NCBI RefSeq assembly: GCF_008704395.1
Contig: NZ_CP023695.1
Span: forward strand, 1,302,001-1,366,000
Direction: 5' to 3'
Source of the DNA: Streptomyces alboniger
Lineage (GTDB): Bacteria; Actinomycetota; Actinomycetes; Streptomycetales; Streptomycetaceae
Length of the DNA: 64,000 bases
In this document: positions 55,546 through 64,000 of the stretch, piece by piece
Numbering within the stretch: position 1 is the first letter of the stretch
Layout: every line of letters begins with the position of its first letter
Notes under the pieces: model-generated
What the model was told of the DNA's origin: nothing
Databases searched by the model: none
Seen by the model: the letters and a program-made list of their open reading frames with translations, nothing else
Made by a program: the position numbers and the translations under genes

Positions 55546-56364
55546 TCAGTTCTGGGGGCGGCCCGTCGCCACCGCGTAGAAGGCTACCGCCGCCGCCGCA
55601 CCCACGTTCAGTGAGTCCACGCCGTGGGCCATCGGGATACGGACCCATTCGTCGGCCGCGACCAGCGCCTGGGTGGAGAGGCCGTCGCCCTCCGCGCCGA
55701 GCATCAGCGCGACGCGGTCCATGCGGTGCGGAGCCACCTCGTCCAGGGACTTCGCCTTCTCGTCGGGGGTGAGGGCGAGGAGGCTGAATCCGGCCTCGCG
55801 CACTCCCTCCAGGCCCTTCGGCCAGGACTCCAGGCGGGCGTACGGGACCGAGAAGACCGCGCCCATCGAGACCTTCACCGAGCGGCGGTAGAGCGGGTCC
55901 GCGCAGTCCGGGGAGAGCAGGACCGCGTCCATGCCGAGGGCCGCCGCAGAGCGGAAGATCGCGCCGATGTTCGTATGGTCGTTCACGGCTTCCATGACGA
56001 CCACCCTGCGGTGGGTCGCGAGGAGTTCGTCGGCCGTGGGCAGCGGCTTGCGCTGCATCGAGGCGAGCGCGCCTCGGTGCACGTGGTAGCCGGTGACCCG
56101 CTCGGCGAGGTCCGGGCTCACCGCGTACACGGGAGCCGGCAGCTCGTCGATGACGTCGCGCATGACGTCGACCCACTTGGCCGAGAGCAGCATCGACCGC
56201 ATCTCGTAACCGGCGTCCTTGGCCCGTCTGATGACCTTCTCGCCCTCCGCGATGAACAGACCCTCGGCCGGTTCGCGCCTGCGGCGCAGCTCGACGTCGG
56301 TCAGGCCTGTGTAGTCGCGCAGGCGGGGGTCGTCGGGGTCGTCGACGGTGATGAGATCAGCCAC
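55546..56364 (-). CDS. SpoU/TrmH family RNA 2'-O-methyltransferase
   Basis: 272 residues, GTG start. N-terminal substrate-binding domain (EPAEGLFIAEGEKVIRRA), then the SPOUT knot with motifs NDHTNIGAIFRSAAALG, LMLGAEGDGLS and IPMAHGVDSLNVGAAAAVAFY, complete for SAM binding. Could act on rRNA or tRNA, possibly as a resistance-type methylase. Confidence 0.92.
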   Translation of the reverse strand: MADLITVDDPDDPRLRDYTGLTDVELRRRREPAEGLFIAEGEKVIRRAKDAGYEMRSMLLSAKWVDVMRDVIDELPAPVYAVSPDLAERVTGYHVHRGALASMQRKPLPTADELLATHRRVVVMEAVNDHTNIGAIFRSAAALGMDAVLLSPDCADPLYRRSVKVSMGAVFSVPYARLESWPKGLEGVREAGFSLLALTPDEKAKSLDEVAPHRMDRVALMLGAEGDGLSTQALVAADEWVRIPMAHGVDSLNVGAAAAVAFYAVATGRPQN

Positions 56365-56453
56365 AGGGTGATACTGCCTTGTCCTGGGTGGGGTGCCAAC
56401 GGCCGGGGGCGTGTTCCGTTACCGCTGGTTACTGGGGTGGTGTGCGGGGCGCG

Positions 56454-57686
56454 TTACGCGCGGGCCTCGGGGCCCACGGTGACGACGTCGCCGATGACGA
56501 TGACCGCCGGCGGCTTCACCTCGTGGGTGCGGACCGCCTCGGCGACCGTGCCGAGCGTCGCGTCGACGCGGCGCTGGGCCGCCGTCGTGCCCTCCTGGAT
56601 CAGGGCGAGCGGGGTGCCGGCCGCCTTGCCGTGGGTGATCAGGGCTTCCGCGATCTTGCCGATCTTGTCGACGCCCATCAGGATCACCAGGGTGCCGCGC
56701 AGCTTGGCCAGGGACTCCCAGTCCACCAGGGAACGCTCGTCGTCCGGGGCCACGTGGCCGCTGACCACCGTGAACTCGTGGGCGACGCCGCGGTGGGTGA
56801 CCGGGATGCCCGCCGCCGACGGGACCGAGATCGAGCTGGAGATGCCCGGCACGACCGTGCAGGCGATGCCCGCCTCGGCGAGCGCCTGGGCCTCCTCCAT
56901 GCCGCGGCCGAAGACATAGGGGTCGCCGCCCTTGAGGCGGACGACGGCCTTGCCCTGCTTGGCGTGCTCGATCAGGGCGTTGTTGATCGCCTCCTGGGCC
57001 ATGAAGCGGCCGTAGGGGATCTTCGCGGCGTCGATCACCTCGACGTGCGGCGGCAGCTCGTCCAGGAGGTCGCGGGGGCCGAGGCGGTCGGCGATGACGA
57101 CGTCCGCGGCGGCGAGGAGCCGGCGGCCGCGGACGGTGATCAGGTCGGGGTCGCCGGGGCCGCCGCCGACCAGGGCGACGCCGGGGATCCTGGTGCGCAG
57201 GTGGGGGGCGACGAGGCTGCCGTCGCGCAGGCCCTCGACGACCGCGTCGCGGATGGCGGCGGTGCGGCGCGGGTCGCGGTCGTGCACGTCGCTGCTGAGC
57301 ACGGCGACGGTGACGCCCTCGGAGCGGCCGGTGGCCGGGGTCCAGGCGGTGGCCGCCTCGGCGTCGTCGGAGCGTACGCACCAGACGCGGTGGGCCTCCG
57401 CCTCCGCCGAGGCGCGGTTGTTGGCCTCGTCGTCGCTGGTGGCGATCAGGGCGTACCAGGCGTTCTGGAGATCGCCGTGCTCGTAGCGGCGCCTGGTCCA
57501 GGTGATCTCGCCCGCGTCGGCCATGGCCTCCACGGAGGGCGTCGCCGAGGGGGATACGAGGAGGACGTCGGCGCCCGCCTTGATGAGCGCGGGAAGACGA
57601 CGCTGGGCCACCTGGCCGCCGCCGAGGACGACGACACGGCGGCCGTTGAGGCGGAGGCCTACGGGGTAGGCGGGGTGTTCGGCCAT
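56454..57686 (-). CDS. cobA: Siroheme synthase-like: precorrin-2 dehydrogenase + uroporphyrinogen-III methylase
   Basis: 410 residues from ATG 57686, ribosome site AGGAGGAG. N-terminal NAD-binding domain (VVVLGGGQVAQRRLPALIKAGA, residues 1-155), then SUMT (VALVGGGPGDPDLITVRG, YGRFMAQEAINNALI, RLKGGDPYVFGRG). It makes precorrin-2 from uroporphyrinogen III and can oxidise it to sirohydrochlorin. A CysG-type fusion, but no ferrochelatase activity can be claimed. In the same direction as the other cobalamin genes. Confidence 0.92.
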   Translation of the reverse strand: MAEHPAYPVGLRLNGRRVVVLGGGQVAQRRLPALIKAGADVLLVSPSATPSVEAMADAGEITWTRRRYEHGDLQNAWYALIATSDDEANNRASAEAEAHRVWCVRSDDAEAATAWTPATGRSEGVTVAVLSSDVHDRDPRRTAAIRDAVVEGLRDGSLVAPHLRTRIPGVALVGGGPGDPDLITVRGRRLLAAADVVIADRLGPRDLLDELPPHVEVIDAAKIPYGRFMAQEAINNALIEHAKQGKAVVRLKGGDPYVFGRGMEEAQALAEAGIACTVVPGISSSISVPSAAGIPVTHRGVAHEFTVVSGHVAPDDERSLVDWESLAKLRGTLVILMGVDKIGKIAEALITHGKAAGTPLALIQEGTTAAQRRVDATLGTVAEAVRTHEVKPPAVIVIGDVVTVGPEARA

Positions 57687-57810
57687 GCTGACGGCTCCTC
57701 CTGGCGGGGGCAGTGCCGCTGCGGCGGTGGAGCGGCTGTTCTGACGTGCGGGTTCAGTATGGCGGGGGCCGGGGGGCCGGGTCGGGTGGCTCTCCCCACA
57801 CCCGCCCCTT

Positions 57811-57873
57811 CCCGAACCGGGGCTTCGCCCCCGGGCCCGCCTTCGGGTGGGGGGGGCGAAGCCCCGGTTCGGG
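57811..57873 (-). terminator. Terminator of the BluB-CobT gene, 22-bp stem
   Basis: Perfect 22-bp arms 57811-57832 and 57852-57873; a short stem may form in the 19-base loop. It lies 16 bases past the stop codon. Confidence 0.85.
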
Positions 57874-57889
57874 GTCGAGCGTTGCGACG

Positions 57890-60800
57890 CTACTTCTCGG
57901 TGACGCCCGCCGAGTCGAACGTGGCCACCTCGTGCATCGCGCGGGCCGCGCTCTGGACGATCGGCAGGGCAAGGAGCGCGCCGGTGCCCTCGCCGAGGCG
58001 GAGGTCCAGGTCGACCAGGGGGCGCAGGCCCAGCTTGTTGAGGGCCGCGACGTGGCCGGGCTCCGCGCTGCGGTGGCCCGCGATGCAGGCCGCGAGGACC
58101 TCGGGGGCGATGGCGCGGGCGACCAGGGCGGCCGCGCCGGCGCTCACGCCGTCCAGGATCACCGGCGTACGCAGGGACGCGCCGCCGAGCAGGAGGCCCA
58201 CCATCGCCGCGTGCTCCAGGCCGCCGACCGCCGCGAGGACGCCGATCGGGTCCGACGGGTCGGGCTGGTGGAGGTCGAGGGCACGGCGGACGACCTCGAC
58301 CTTGCGGGCGTGCATCTCGTCGTTGATGCCCGTGCCGCGGCCGGTGACCTCGGCGGGGTCCACGTCCGTGTAGACGGAGATCAGGGCCGCGGACGCGGTG
58401 GTGTTCGCGATGCCCATCTCGCCGGTCAGCAGGGCCTTGTTGCCCGCTGCCACGAGGTCGCGGGCCGTCTCGACGCCGACCTCGATGGCCGCCTTGACCT
58501 CCTCGCGGGTCAGGGCGGGCCCGGTCGTCATGTCGGCCGTGCCCGCGCGCACCTTGCGGGGCAGCAGACCAGGTGTGGCGGGGAGTTCGCTCGCCACGCC
58601 CACGTCGATGACGCAGACCTCGGCGCCCACCTGGTTGGCGAAGGCGTTGCAGACCGCGCCGCCGCCGAGGAAGTTGGCGACCATCTGCGCGGTCACCTCC
58701 TGGGGCCAGGCGGTGACGCCCTGGGCGTGCACGCCGTGGTCGCCCGCGAAGATCGCGACGGCCGCGGGCTCCGGGATCGGCGGCGGGCACATCCGGGACA
58801 GGCCGGACAGCTGGGCGGAGATGATCTCCAGCATGCCGAGGGCGCCCGGCGGCTTGGTCATCCGCTTCTGGCGTTCCCATGCCTCGCCGAGCGCCTTGGC
58901 GTCCAGCGGACGGATGTTGGCCACGGTCTCGGCGAGCAGGTCGTGCGGGTCCTCGCCGGGCAGGGCGCGACGGCCGTACGTCTCCTCGTGGACGACCCAG
59001 GACAGCGGGCGGCGCTTGGACCAGCCCGCCTGCATCAGCTCGGGCTCGTCCGGGAACTCGTCGACGTATCCCACGCAGAGGTACGCCACCACTTCGAGGT
59101 GCTCGGGCAGGCCGAGGGCGCGGACCATCTCGCGCTCGTCGAAGAAGCTGACCCAGCCGACGCCGAGGCCTTCCGCGCGGGCGGCGAGCCACAGGTTCTC
59201 GACGGCGAGCGCCGAGGAGTAGGGCGCCATCTGCGGCTGGGTGTGCCGGCCGAGGGTGTGGCGGCCGCCTCGGGTGGGATCGGCGGTGACGACGATGTTC
59301 ACCGGGGTGTCGAGGATGGCCTCGATCTTCAGTTCCTTGAACTGCTTGGCGCGGCCCTTGGGGAGGGACTTGGCGTACGCCTCGCGCTGGCGGGCGGCCA
59401 GTTCGTGCATGGTGCGCCGAGTCTCGGCGGACTTGATGACGACGAAGTCCCAGGGCTGGGAGTGGCCGACCGACGGGGCGGTGTGCGCGGCCTCCAGGAC
59501 GCGGAGCAGCACCTCGTGGGGGATGGGATCGCCGCGGAAGCCGTTGCGGATGTCGCGGCGCTCGCGCATGACGCGCAGGACGGCCTCGCGCTCGGCGTCG
59601 GCGTAACCGGGAGCGGCGGTGCCGGGAGAGGTCACGGGCTCGGCGGGCTCGGCGGGTTCGGCGGGTTCCTCGTCCTCCTCGATGATGAGGAGTCCCGGCG
59701 CCTCGGCGGCGGTCCGCGCCTCCACCGGCTCCGGGGTGTCCTGGGGCGCGAGGGCCTCGGGGCCCTGTGCCGTGTCGGGTGCGTCAGGCGCTTCGGCCAT
59801 CTCGGGTGCTTCGGCCACTTCGTTCACTTCGTTCGCGTCGATCGGTTCGAACGAGATGACGTCGTCGGCCTCGTCCAACTCTTCGGCCGGGTCGGCCGTC
59901 TCGGGGGCGGCCGGGAACTCGGCCGGGGCCACCACCGGGGGTACGGGGGAATCAGCGGACGCGGCCGGAACCGGCGCGTCCTGGAGCGGCTCCGCGGCCT
60001 CGCCCGGCGCGGCCTCGGGCAGCGCGGTGTCCGCCGCGGTGTCCGCCGCGAGGGGCTCGGCGCCGTCGCGCGGGGCGGGCACCGTGGCCGCCGGCAGATG
60101 GGCGGCGGGCTGCGGGACGGCTTCGGAGGTCGTGTCGGCGGCTGTCGGGGCCTCGGCGGGGGCGGCCTCGGGCGCCGCCACTCGCGTCGGGTCACCCTGC
60201 GGTACGAGGGTCGGGGCGGCGGACTCAGTCGATGCGACCGGTGCGACCGGTGCGGCGGGGGCCGGCTGGGCCGCGAGCTGCTCGGCGTCCGCGGTGGCTT
60301 GGGCCTCCGGGGCGGGCTCGTCCTGCGGGACGACCAGGGGGCGCGGGGGCGTCGGCGCCAGGTGGGGCGTGGTCGGCACCGATCCCTCGACGGCCACGAA
60401 CTGGCCGATGGGCATGGGTGCTTGGGCGCCGCCCGACTCACCGGGGAGCGGGGCGTACTGGGGCTCGCCGCCGTCCTGCGGGGTGTGCTGCTCGGGCTGG
60501 TGCGGGCCCGGGGCCGCGTGCCGCGCCTCGGCGGGGTGGCCGACGTGCGAGGCGTGGCCGGGCTGGGCGCCGACGGCCATGGCGTACGCGTCCTGGGCGG
60601 TGTCCGGGACGAAGCCGGACGGGGCGGCCTCGGGGGCGAAACCGGGTCGGGCCGTGCCGGGGGCGAAGCCGGGCTGGGCGGTCTCGTCGCTCGGGACCTG
60701 CGTGTCGGCCCACGGCTGCGCGGAGGCCATGGCGAAAGGAGGCTGCGCGACGGCGGCGGGCATGCCCTCGGCGAACGGAGGCTGCTCCGCCGTCGGAACG

Positions 60801-61945
60801 TGCCCGGGCTCGGCGCCGGGCTGCGCGAGCGGGGCGGTTTGAGCGGGGTCGCCCTCGGCGGCGGCACCCGCTTCGGCGGCGGCACCGGGGCCCCCGGAAA
60901 CAGCGGCATCAGCGGCATCGGCGGCGTCAGCGGCGTGCGGGAAAACAGCGGCCTCCGGGGCACCAGGAGCCGGAACGGTCATGTCCGGAACGGCCGCGGA
61001 CGACACAGCTGCGGACGGCACAGCCGCCTCCGGAACAACCGCGTCCGGAACAACCGCCTCCGAAACGACCTCCCCCTGCGTCGCCCCCGCGAGCGGCGCG
61101 CCCGGGGTGGCCTGTCTCGCCTGTTCCTGAACCTCCGCGGGCAGCTCGGCGGGGCCCGCTTCCGGGGCCGGGGCGGCCTGAAGGTGCTCGGGGGCCTCCG
61201 CGGCACGGGGCTGCTCGGGGATCTGCACCTCCTCCGCCGCGACCGCGATCGGCCGCGATACGGGTGTGACGTCAGAGGTCTCTGTGACTGCCGTGCCCTC
61301 TGGGACGACCGTTTCTGCTGGTGCGGGGTAAGCCTGGTGCTGAGCCCGCGGCTGGGGCTGCGCCTGCTGAGGGGCCCACGGCTCGCCCCCCTGCGGCGGG
61401 ATCTCACCGAGCTGCGGGCCCGGCAGCCCCGCGTCGTCGCGCGGGATGTCGAGGTACTCGGGCCCGGTCGTCGGCGGCCCCGCGTGCCGCGCGGGCGCGG
61501 CGTGCTGCGGGGGCGCCGCCCCGGCGGGGCCCCGGTCGGCCAGCGAGCGTACGGGGCTGGCCGAGCTGTCGGGCACCGCGGGGCCCGAGGGGCCGTGGTG
61601 CAGGGGGCGGCGGGAGGGGCCCGGGTGGGACGCTGCGGGCGCGGCGCCGGGCATGCGGACGCCGGTCAGGTCGACCGAGCCGCTGTCACGGCCCGAGGTC
61701 TCGTGCGGTCCCGGCTGATGAGCGGCCTGCGCCTCGCTCCACGCCCCCTGGGCGCCCGGCATCAGCAGCAGATCGTCCTCATCGGCGGGGTTCTCGGAGG
61801 AGTCGGCGGGGTCCGCGAAGGTGTACGCACCCGGAGCGGGAGCGTCCGGCTGCTGTGCCCCCATGCCCTGCACGGGCCCGGAAGGCACACCGTTGCCTGC
61901 GCCCTCCGGCAGCCCCTCGCCCGGGACCTGGCCGGTGTCGGTCAT
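57890..61945 (-). CDS. cobT: Fusion of BluB-like DMB synthase and CobT phosphoribosyltransferase with a huge disordered N-terminus
   Basis: 1351 residues from ATG 61945, chosen for the GAGGGG seven bases before it. About residues 1-775 are disordered, Ala/Pro/Glu/Val-rich and repetitive. Residues about 780-1000 are a BluB-like flavodestructase (RRDIRNGF, APSVGHSQPWDFVVI, EGLGVGWVSFFDE, AYLCVGYVDEFP), which makes 5,6-dimethylbenzimidazole from FMNH2. Residues about 1000-1351 are CobT (MTKPPGALGMLE, FAGDHGVHAQGV, NTTASAAL, GTGINDEMHARKVEV, GLEHAAMVGLLLGGA, GHRSAEPGH), which adds phosphoribose from nicotinate mononucleotide to DMB. Order in the protein therefore follows the pathway. The function of the long N-terminus is unknown. 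Confidence 0.9.
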   Translation of the reverse strand: MTDTGQVPGEGLPEGAGNGVPSGPVQGMGAQQPDAPAPGAYTFADPADSSENPADEDDLLLMPGAQGAWSEAQAAHQPGPHETSGRDSGSVDLTGVRMPGAAPAASHPGPSRRPLHHGPSGPAVPDSSASPVRSLADRGPAGAAPPQHAAPARHAGPPTTGPEYLDIPRDDAGLPGPQLGEIPPQGGEPWAPQQAQPQPRAQHQAYPAPAETVVPEGTAVTETSDVTPVSRPIAVAAEEVQIPEQPRAAEAPEHLQAAPAPEAGPAELPAEVQEQARQATPGAPLAGATQGEVVSEAVVPDAVVPEAAVPSAAVSSAAVPDMTVPAPGAPEAAVFPHAADAADAADAAVSGGPGAAAEAGAAAEGDPAQTAPLAQPGAEPGHVPTAEQPPFAEGMPAAVAQPPFAMASAQPWADTQVPSDETAQPGFAPGTARPGFAPEAAPSGFVPDTAQDAYAMAVGAQPGHASHVGHPAEARHAAPGPHQPEQHTPQDGGEPQYAPLPGESGGAQAPMPIGQFVAVEGSVPTTPHLAPTPPRPLVVPQDEPAPEAQATADAEQLAAQPAPAAPVAPVASTESAAPTLVPQGDPTRVAAPEAAPAEAPTAADTTSEAVPQPAAHLPAATVPAPRDGAEPLAADTAADTALPEAAPGEAAEPLQDAPVPAASADSPVPPVVAPAEFPAAPETADPAEELDEADDVISFEPIDANEVNEVAEAPEMAEAPDAPDTAQGPEALAPQDTPEPVEARTAAEAPGLLIIEEDEEPAEPAEPAEPVTSPGTAAPGYADAEREAVLRVMRERRDIRNGFRGDPIPHEVLLRVLEAAHTAPSVGHSQPWDFVVIKSAETRRTMHELAARQREAYAKSLPKGRAKQFKELKIEAILDTPVNIVVTADPTRGGRHTLGRHTQPQMAPYSSALAVENLWLAARAEGLGVGWVSFFDEREMVRALGLPEHLEVVAYLCVGYVDEFPDEPELMQAGWSKRRPLSWVVHEETYGRRALPGEDPHDLLAETVANIRPLDAKALGEAWERQKRMTKPPGALGMLEIISAQLSGLSRMCPPPIPEPAAVAIFAGDHGVHAQGVTAWPQEVTAQMVANFLGGGAVCNAFANQVGAEVCVIDVGVASELPATPGLLPRKVRAGTADMTTGPALTREEVKAAIEVGVETARDLVAAGNKALLTGEMGIANTTASAALISVYTDVDPAEVTGRGTGINDEMHARKVEVVRRALDLHQPDPSDPIGVLAAVGGLEHAAMVGLLLGGASLRTPVILDGVSAGAAALVARAIAPEVLAACIAGHRSAEPGHVAALNKLGLRPLVDLDLRLGEGTGALLALPIVQSAARAMHEVATFDSAGVTEK

Positions 61946-62302
61946 GCGTAACCCCTCGCCCATCGGTTAGTGCTTCTTCGACCGCCCCTCGGCCTTCGGC
62001 CGGGGAGGCCCCATTGACCGGAGCGGCGCACCAACCGCCCGTCATCCTCAACGAGCGTGCGCGCCGCGCGGCACGAACCGCTGACCGGACAACAGGCATT
62101 GTCCCGGTTGGTACGCCGCCGCGGCAGCTTGATCGGCCACGGTCCGCTGTGGACTGCGCCACGTTGCGCGTCCTCCGGCCCTGCCGTACCACACGGGCCC
62201 CCCAAAACGGGTGGACTTTCCGGACCTTGACCAACGAATTGCCGGGCACCCGGGTGCGGTACAACGATCGGCCAGCCTACCTCGCGCCGTGTGGCGACAG
62301 GG
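61946..62302. other. 357-base gene-free region before bluB-cobT
   Basis: A TAGGCT -10-like box (62279-62274, minus strand) would give a leader of about 320 nt. The leader holds a perfect palindrome GCACCCGGGTGC (62246-62257), a stem GGACAA/TTGTCC (62087-62104) and a stem near the start codon (61987-62005). No cobalamin-riboswitch box was found on either strand. Confidence 0.5.
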
Positions 62303-63523
62303 TCACGGGGAACGGTCCGGCAACCGCCCGGAGAGCAGGAACACCACCGTCCGCTTCTCCTCCCGCCAGGCGCGGGTGTCGAGCTCCACGGACTGGAGGA
62401 GGGCGCATTCGACGAGGTACCCGTGCTCGGACAGGTCCCTGCCGATGAGTTCGGCGGCGTCGCGCGTCGCGGCGTGCGTCACGATGCGCTGCGGGCGGCG
62501 GTCGGCGACCGCGGAGACCACCGCCGCTCCCCCGCCCCCGACGCGTACGACGTCCGGTTCGGGGAGGTCTTCGAGGATGTGCGGCGCGAGGCCGTGGACG
62601 GTCTGCGCCTGGACGCCGAAGCGGCGGACGGCGGCCGTGGTGCGGCCCAGGGCGTCGGCGTCGTGGTCGACGGCGATCACGGCGGCGCCGAAGCGGGCCG
62701 CCTCCGCGGTGAAGGCGCCGCTGCCGCAGCCGATGTCCCAGACGAGGTCGCCCACGCGCGGCCCGGTGCGGGCGAGTTGGGCGGCGCGCAGCCGGTCGCT
62801 CTCCCCCTCGCCGAGCCAGATGTCGCCGCCGTACTCCGCGGCGGGCAGCGCCCAGCCGCGCGGCGACCCGGCCGGTTCGCGCCCGGCGATCCAGCCGGTG
62901 TCGGAGGAGGGCGTGGTGCCGGATCCGCCGACGACGATGACGACGTTCGGGTCGCGCCAGGTGTGGTCGGCGGCCTTGTCGGAAGTGACCACGGTGACGC
63001 GCTCGCGCTCGGTGCCGAGTTCCTCGCAGATGACGAAGGTGCGGTGGACGCCCTGGAGCAGCAGGCTCAGCTCGGCCGGTCCCGCGCCCGGTGAGGTGAG
63101 GACGGCGACCTTGGTGTGGGCGCGGCAGACGTTCACGGCGCGGCGCAGGCTGCGGCGGTGGGCGACCACGACCTCGGCGTCGTCCCACGGCATACCCGCG
63201 CGAGCGAACGCCTGGGCGACGGAGGAGACGGCGGGCACCACTTCGACTTCCAGGCCGAATTCGGGGGCGCGCAGGGTGCGTACGACACCGAAGAAGCCGG
63301 GGTCGCCGTCGGCGAGGACCACGGCGGTGCCGCGGTGGGCGGCGATGCGGCGTGCGGCCAGGCCCACGCTGCCGAGGCGGATCCGTTCGGCGTGGGCGGG
63401 CAGCTCGTCCAGCGCCAGGTGGTGGGCGGCGCCGGCCACGAGCGTGGCGGCGCGGAGCGCGGAGCGTGCCGCCGCGGTCAGCGGCGTACCGTCCCAGCCG
63501 ATCACCGTGACCCGGTCGGCCAT
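62303..63523 (-). CDS. cobL: Precorrin-6Y C5,15-methyltransferase (CbiE-CbiT fusion)
   Basis: 406 residues from ATG 63523, ribosome site AGGAGAC. N-terminal CbiE-like tetrapyrrole methylase (VTVIGWDGTPL, LADGDPGFFGVV, ISELGTERE-like EELGTERERV) and C-terminal CbiT-like domain with the SAM motif DIGCGSGAFTAEAARFG and IVTHAATRDAAELI. It methylates C5 and C15 and decarboxylates precorrin-6Y in B12 synthesis. Confidence 0.93.
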   Translation of the reverse strand: MADRVTVIGWDGTPLTAAARSALRAATLVAGAAHHLALDELPAHAERIRLGSVGLAARRIAAHRGTAVVLADGDPGFFGVVRTLRAPEFGLEVEVVPAVSSVAQAFARAGMPWDDAEVVVAHRRSLRRAVNVCRAHTKVAVLTSPGAGPAELSLLLQGVHRTFVICEELGTERERVTVVTSDKAADHTWRDPNVVIVVGGSGTTPSSDTGWIAGREPAGSPRGWALPAAEYGGDIWLGEGESDRLRAAQLARTGPRVGDLVWDIGCGSGAFTAEAARFGAAVIAVDHDADALGRTTAAVRRFGVQAQTVHGLAPHILEDLPEPDVVRVGGGGAAVVSAVADRRPQRIVTHAATRDAAELIGRDLSEHGYLVECALLQSVELDTRAWREEKRTVVFLLSGRLPDRSP

Positions 63524-63696
63524 CGTCGTCTGTCTCCTGAGGTTCTCGCGGGTCGTCTGTGCGGTGCGGTGGCTGCGGGGAGCGACCGCGCACGCGGCCA
63601 GGGCGAGCGTACCTGGTGGGACTCGGGCGTGCTGGGGAGCCGGGGGGTGTGCCGGGCCGTGGGCTCGGCGCGTTCCCGTTCGCGGAAGGCGCGGGC

Positions 63697-64000
63697 TCAG
63701 TTCCAGTCGGAGAACGCGGAGAAGCCGCTCTCGGCGAGGCTGTCGGACACGCCTTCGAGGTCCTCGGGGAGCAGGCTCCACACGATGAGGTCGGTGCGCA
63801 TCTCGATCCAGCCGCCGAAGGGGTCGCCGCCGTTTCTCGTACGCGCTATCCAGGCGCCGCGCAGGACGCCCTCGCTGATGCAGCCGATCTTCTGGGCGAC
63901 CTGCTGGGCGGCGGTGTTGTCGGCGGCGGTGCGCAGTTCGATGCGCTCGAACGCCTGGTCGTTGAAGAGCCACTGGGCGGTGGCGAGCGCCGCCTCGGAG
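63697..64000 (-). CDS. GNAT acetyltransferase, RimJ/RimL-like, C-terminal fragment
   Basis: The last 100 residues of a protein whose start is beyond the right edge. FNDQAFERIELRTAADNTAAQ followed by KIGCISEGVLRGAW is typical of ribosomal-protein-type GNAT enzymes. The final 25 residues (LEGVSDSLAESGFSAFSDWN) are an acidic extension. The reading frame is open to position 64000. Confidence 0.85.
   Translation of the reverse strand, partial: SEAALATAQWLFNDQAFERIELRTAADNTAAQQVAQKIGCISEGVLRGAWIARTRNGGDPFGGWIEMRTDLIVWSLLPEDLEGVSDSLAESGFSAFSDWN

Noticed and set aside
57713..61951. 1412-codon plus-strand open frame
   Set aside because: It is antisense to the BluB-CobT fusion; its Gly/Arg/Leu-rich translation has no family features and reflects GC bias in the opposite gene.
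61946..62302. Cobalamin riboswitch upstream of bluB-cobT
   Set aside because: No B12-box-like core was found by eye on either strand; only generic stems.

Overview
The window reads as core chromosome of a Streptomyces species. The evidence is very high GC with strong third-position G/C bias, frequent GTG starts, an sporulation-type SsgB protein, a mycobacterial/actinobacterial phosphatidylinositol-mannoside (PIM) lipid operon, and a gene order (alaS ... rpsD ... hisS ... relA-apt-secF-secD-yajC-ruvBAC-yebC-pdxTS ... thrS ... ssgB ... cobalamin genes) that I recall from the S. coelicolor chromosome. No phage, insertion sequence, CRISPR array or integrated plasmid was recognised. Species cannot be fixed from sequence alone.

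Layout. 1-2.35 kb (minus): 5' part of alaS with two small membrane proteins upstream of it. 2.5-4.6 kb (plus): an NB-ARC/TPR-type ATPase without a DNA-binding domain, converging on rpsD. 5.6-7.6 kb (minus): rarA and a VKOR-type disulfide protein. 7.7-11.3 kb (plus): a four-gene overlapping operon of ABC-2 exporter ATPase, permease, sensor kinase and response regulator. 11.4-13.4 kb (minus): hisS and an MBL hydrolase. 13.6-15.8 kb (plus): a membrane-anchored peptidyl-prolyl isomerase and a DUF349 coiled-coil protein, closed by a 22-bp palindromic terminator. 15.8-27.7 kb (minus): relA, then the apt/secF/secD/yajC protein-export group, ruvB-ruvA-ruvC, yebC and the vitamin B6 pair pdxT-pdxS. 27.9-31.3 kb (minus): a small membrane protein and the coupled PIM operon (mannosyltransferase, acyltransferase, PI-phosphate synthase). 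31.6-35.6 kb (plus): an EF-G-like GTPase and a membrane protein. 35.6-40.2 kb (minus): HIT protein, thrS, two overlapping uncharacterised genes (one DUF4365). 40.4-44.5 kb: a DEDDh exonuclease, two identical tRNA-Val(CAC) genes and, between them, a lipid-binding-fold protein and a very large polytopic membrane protein. 44.6-48.9 kb: small membrane proteins, ssgB, a CGNR zinc-finger regulator, a DsbA-like protein and a double-GNAT protein. 48.9-50.8 kb (minus): pabB-pabC. 50.9-51.5 kb (plus): tRNA Gly-Cys-Val-Val-Val operon. 51.5-55.5 kb: TFIIB-type zinc protein, APH-type phosphotransferase, two small proteins and a Ser/Thr kinase. 55.5-64 kb (minus): SpoU methylase and the cobalamin cluster (bifunctional siroheme/SUMT enzyme, a giant BluB-CobT fusion, CobL), ending in a truncated GNAT gene.

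How the genes work together. Most are housekeeping: aminoacyl-tRNA synthetases, stringent response and purine salvage, Sec auxiliary complex, Holliday-junction processing, PLP, folate and B12 synthesis. The accessory interest lies in odd architectures: a 1351-residue protein joining dimethylbenzimidazole synthesis to its activation behind about 775 disordered residues; a RuvC with a tandem 9-residue tail repeat; an EF-G paralogue with a decayed NKxD motif; a truncated-looking NB-ARC ATPase with a near-leaderless promoter; and a DUF4365 (possible PD-(D/E)XK-like) gene beside an exonuclease. I did not find a convincing new multi-gene defence or mobile system.
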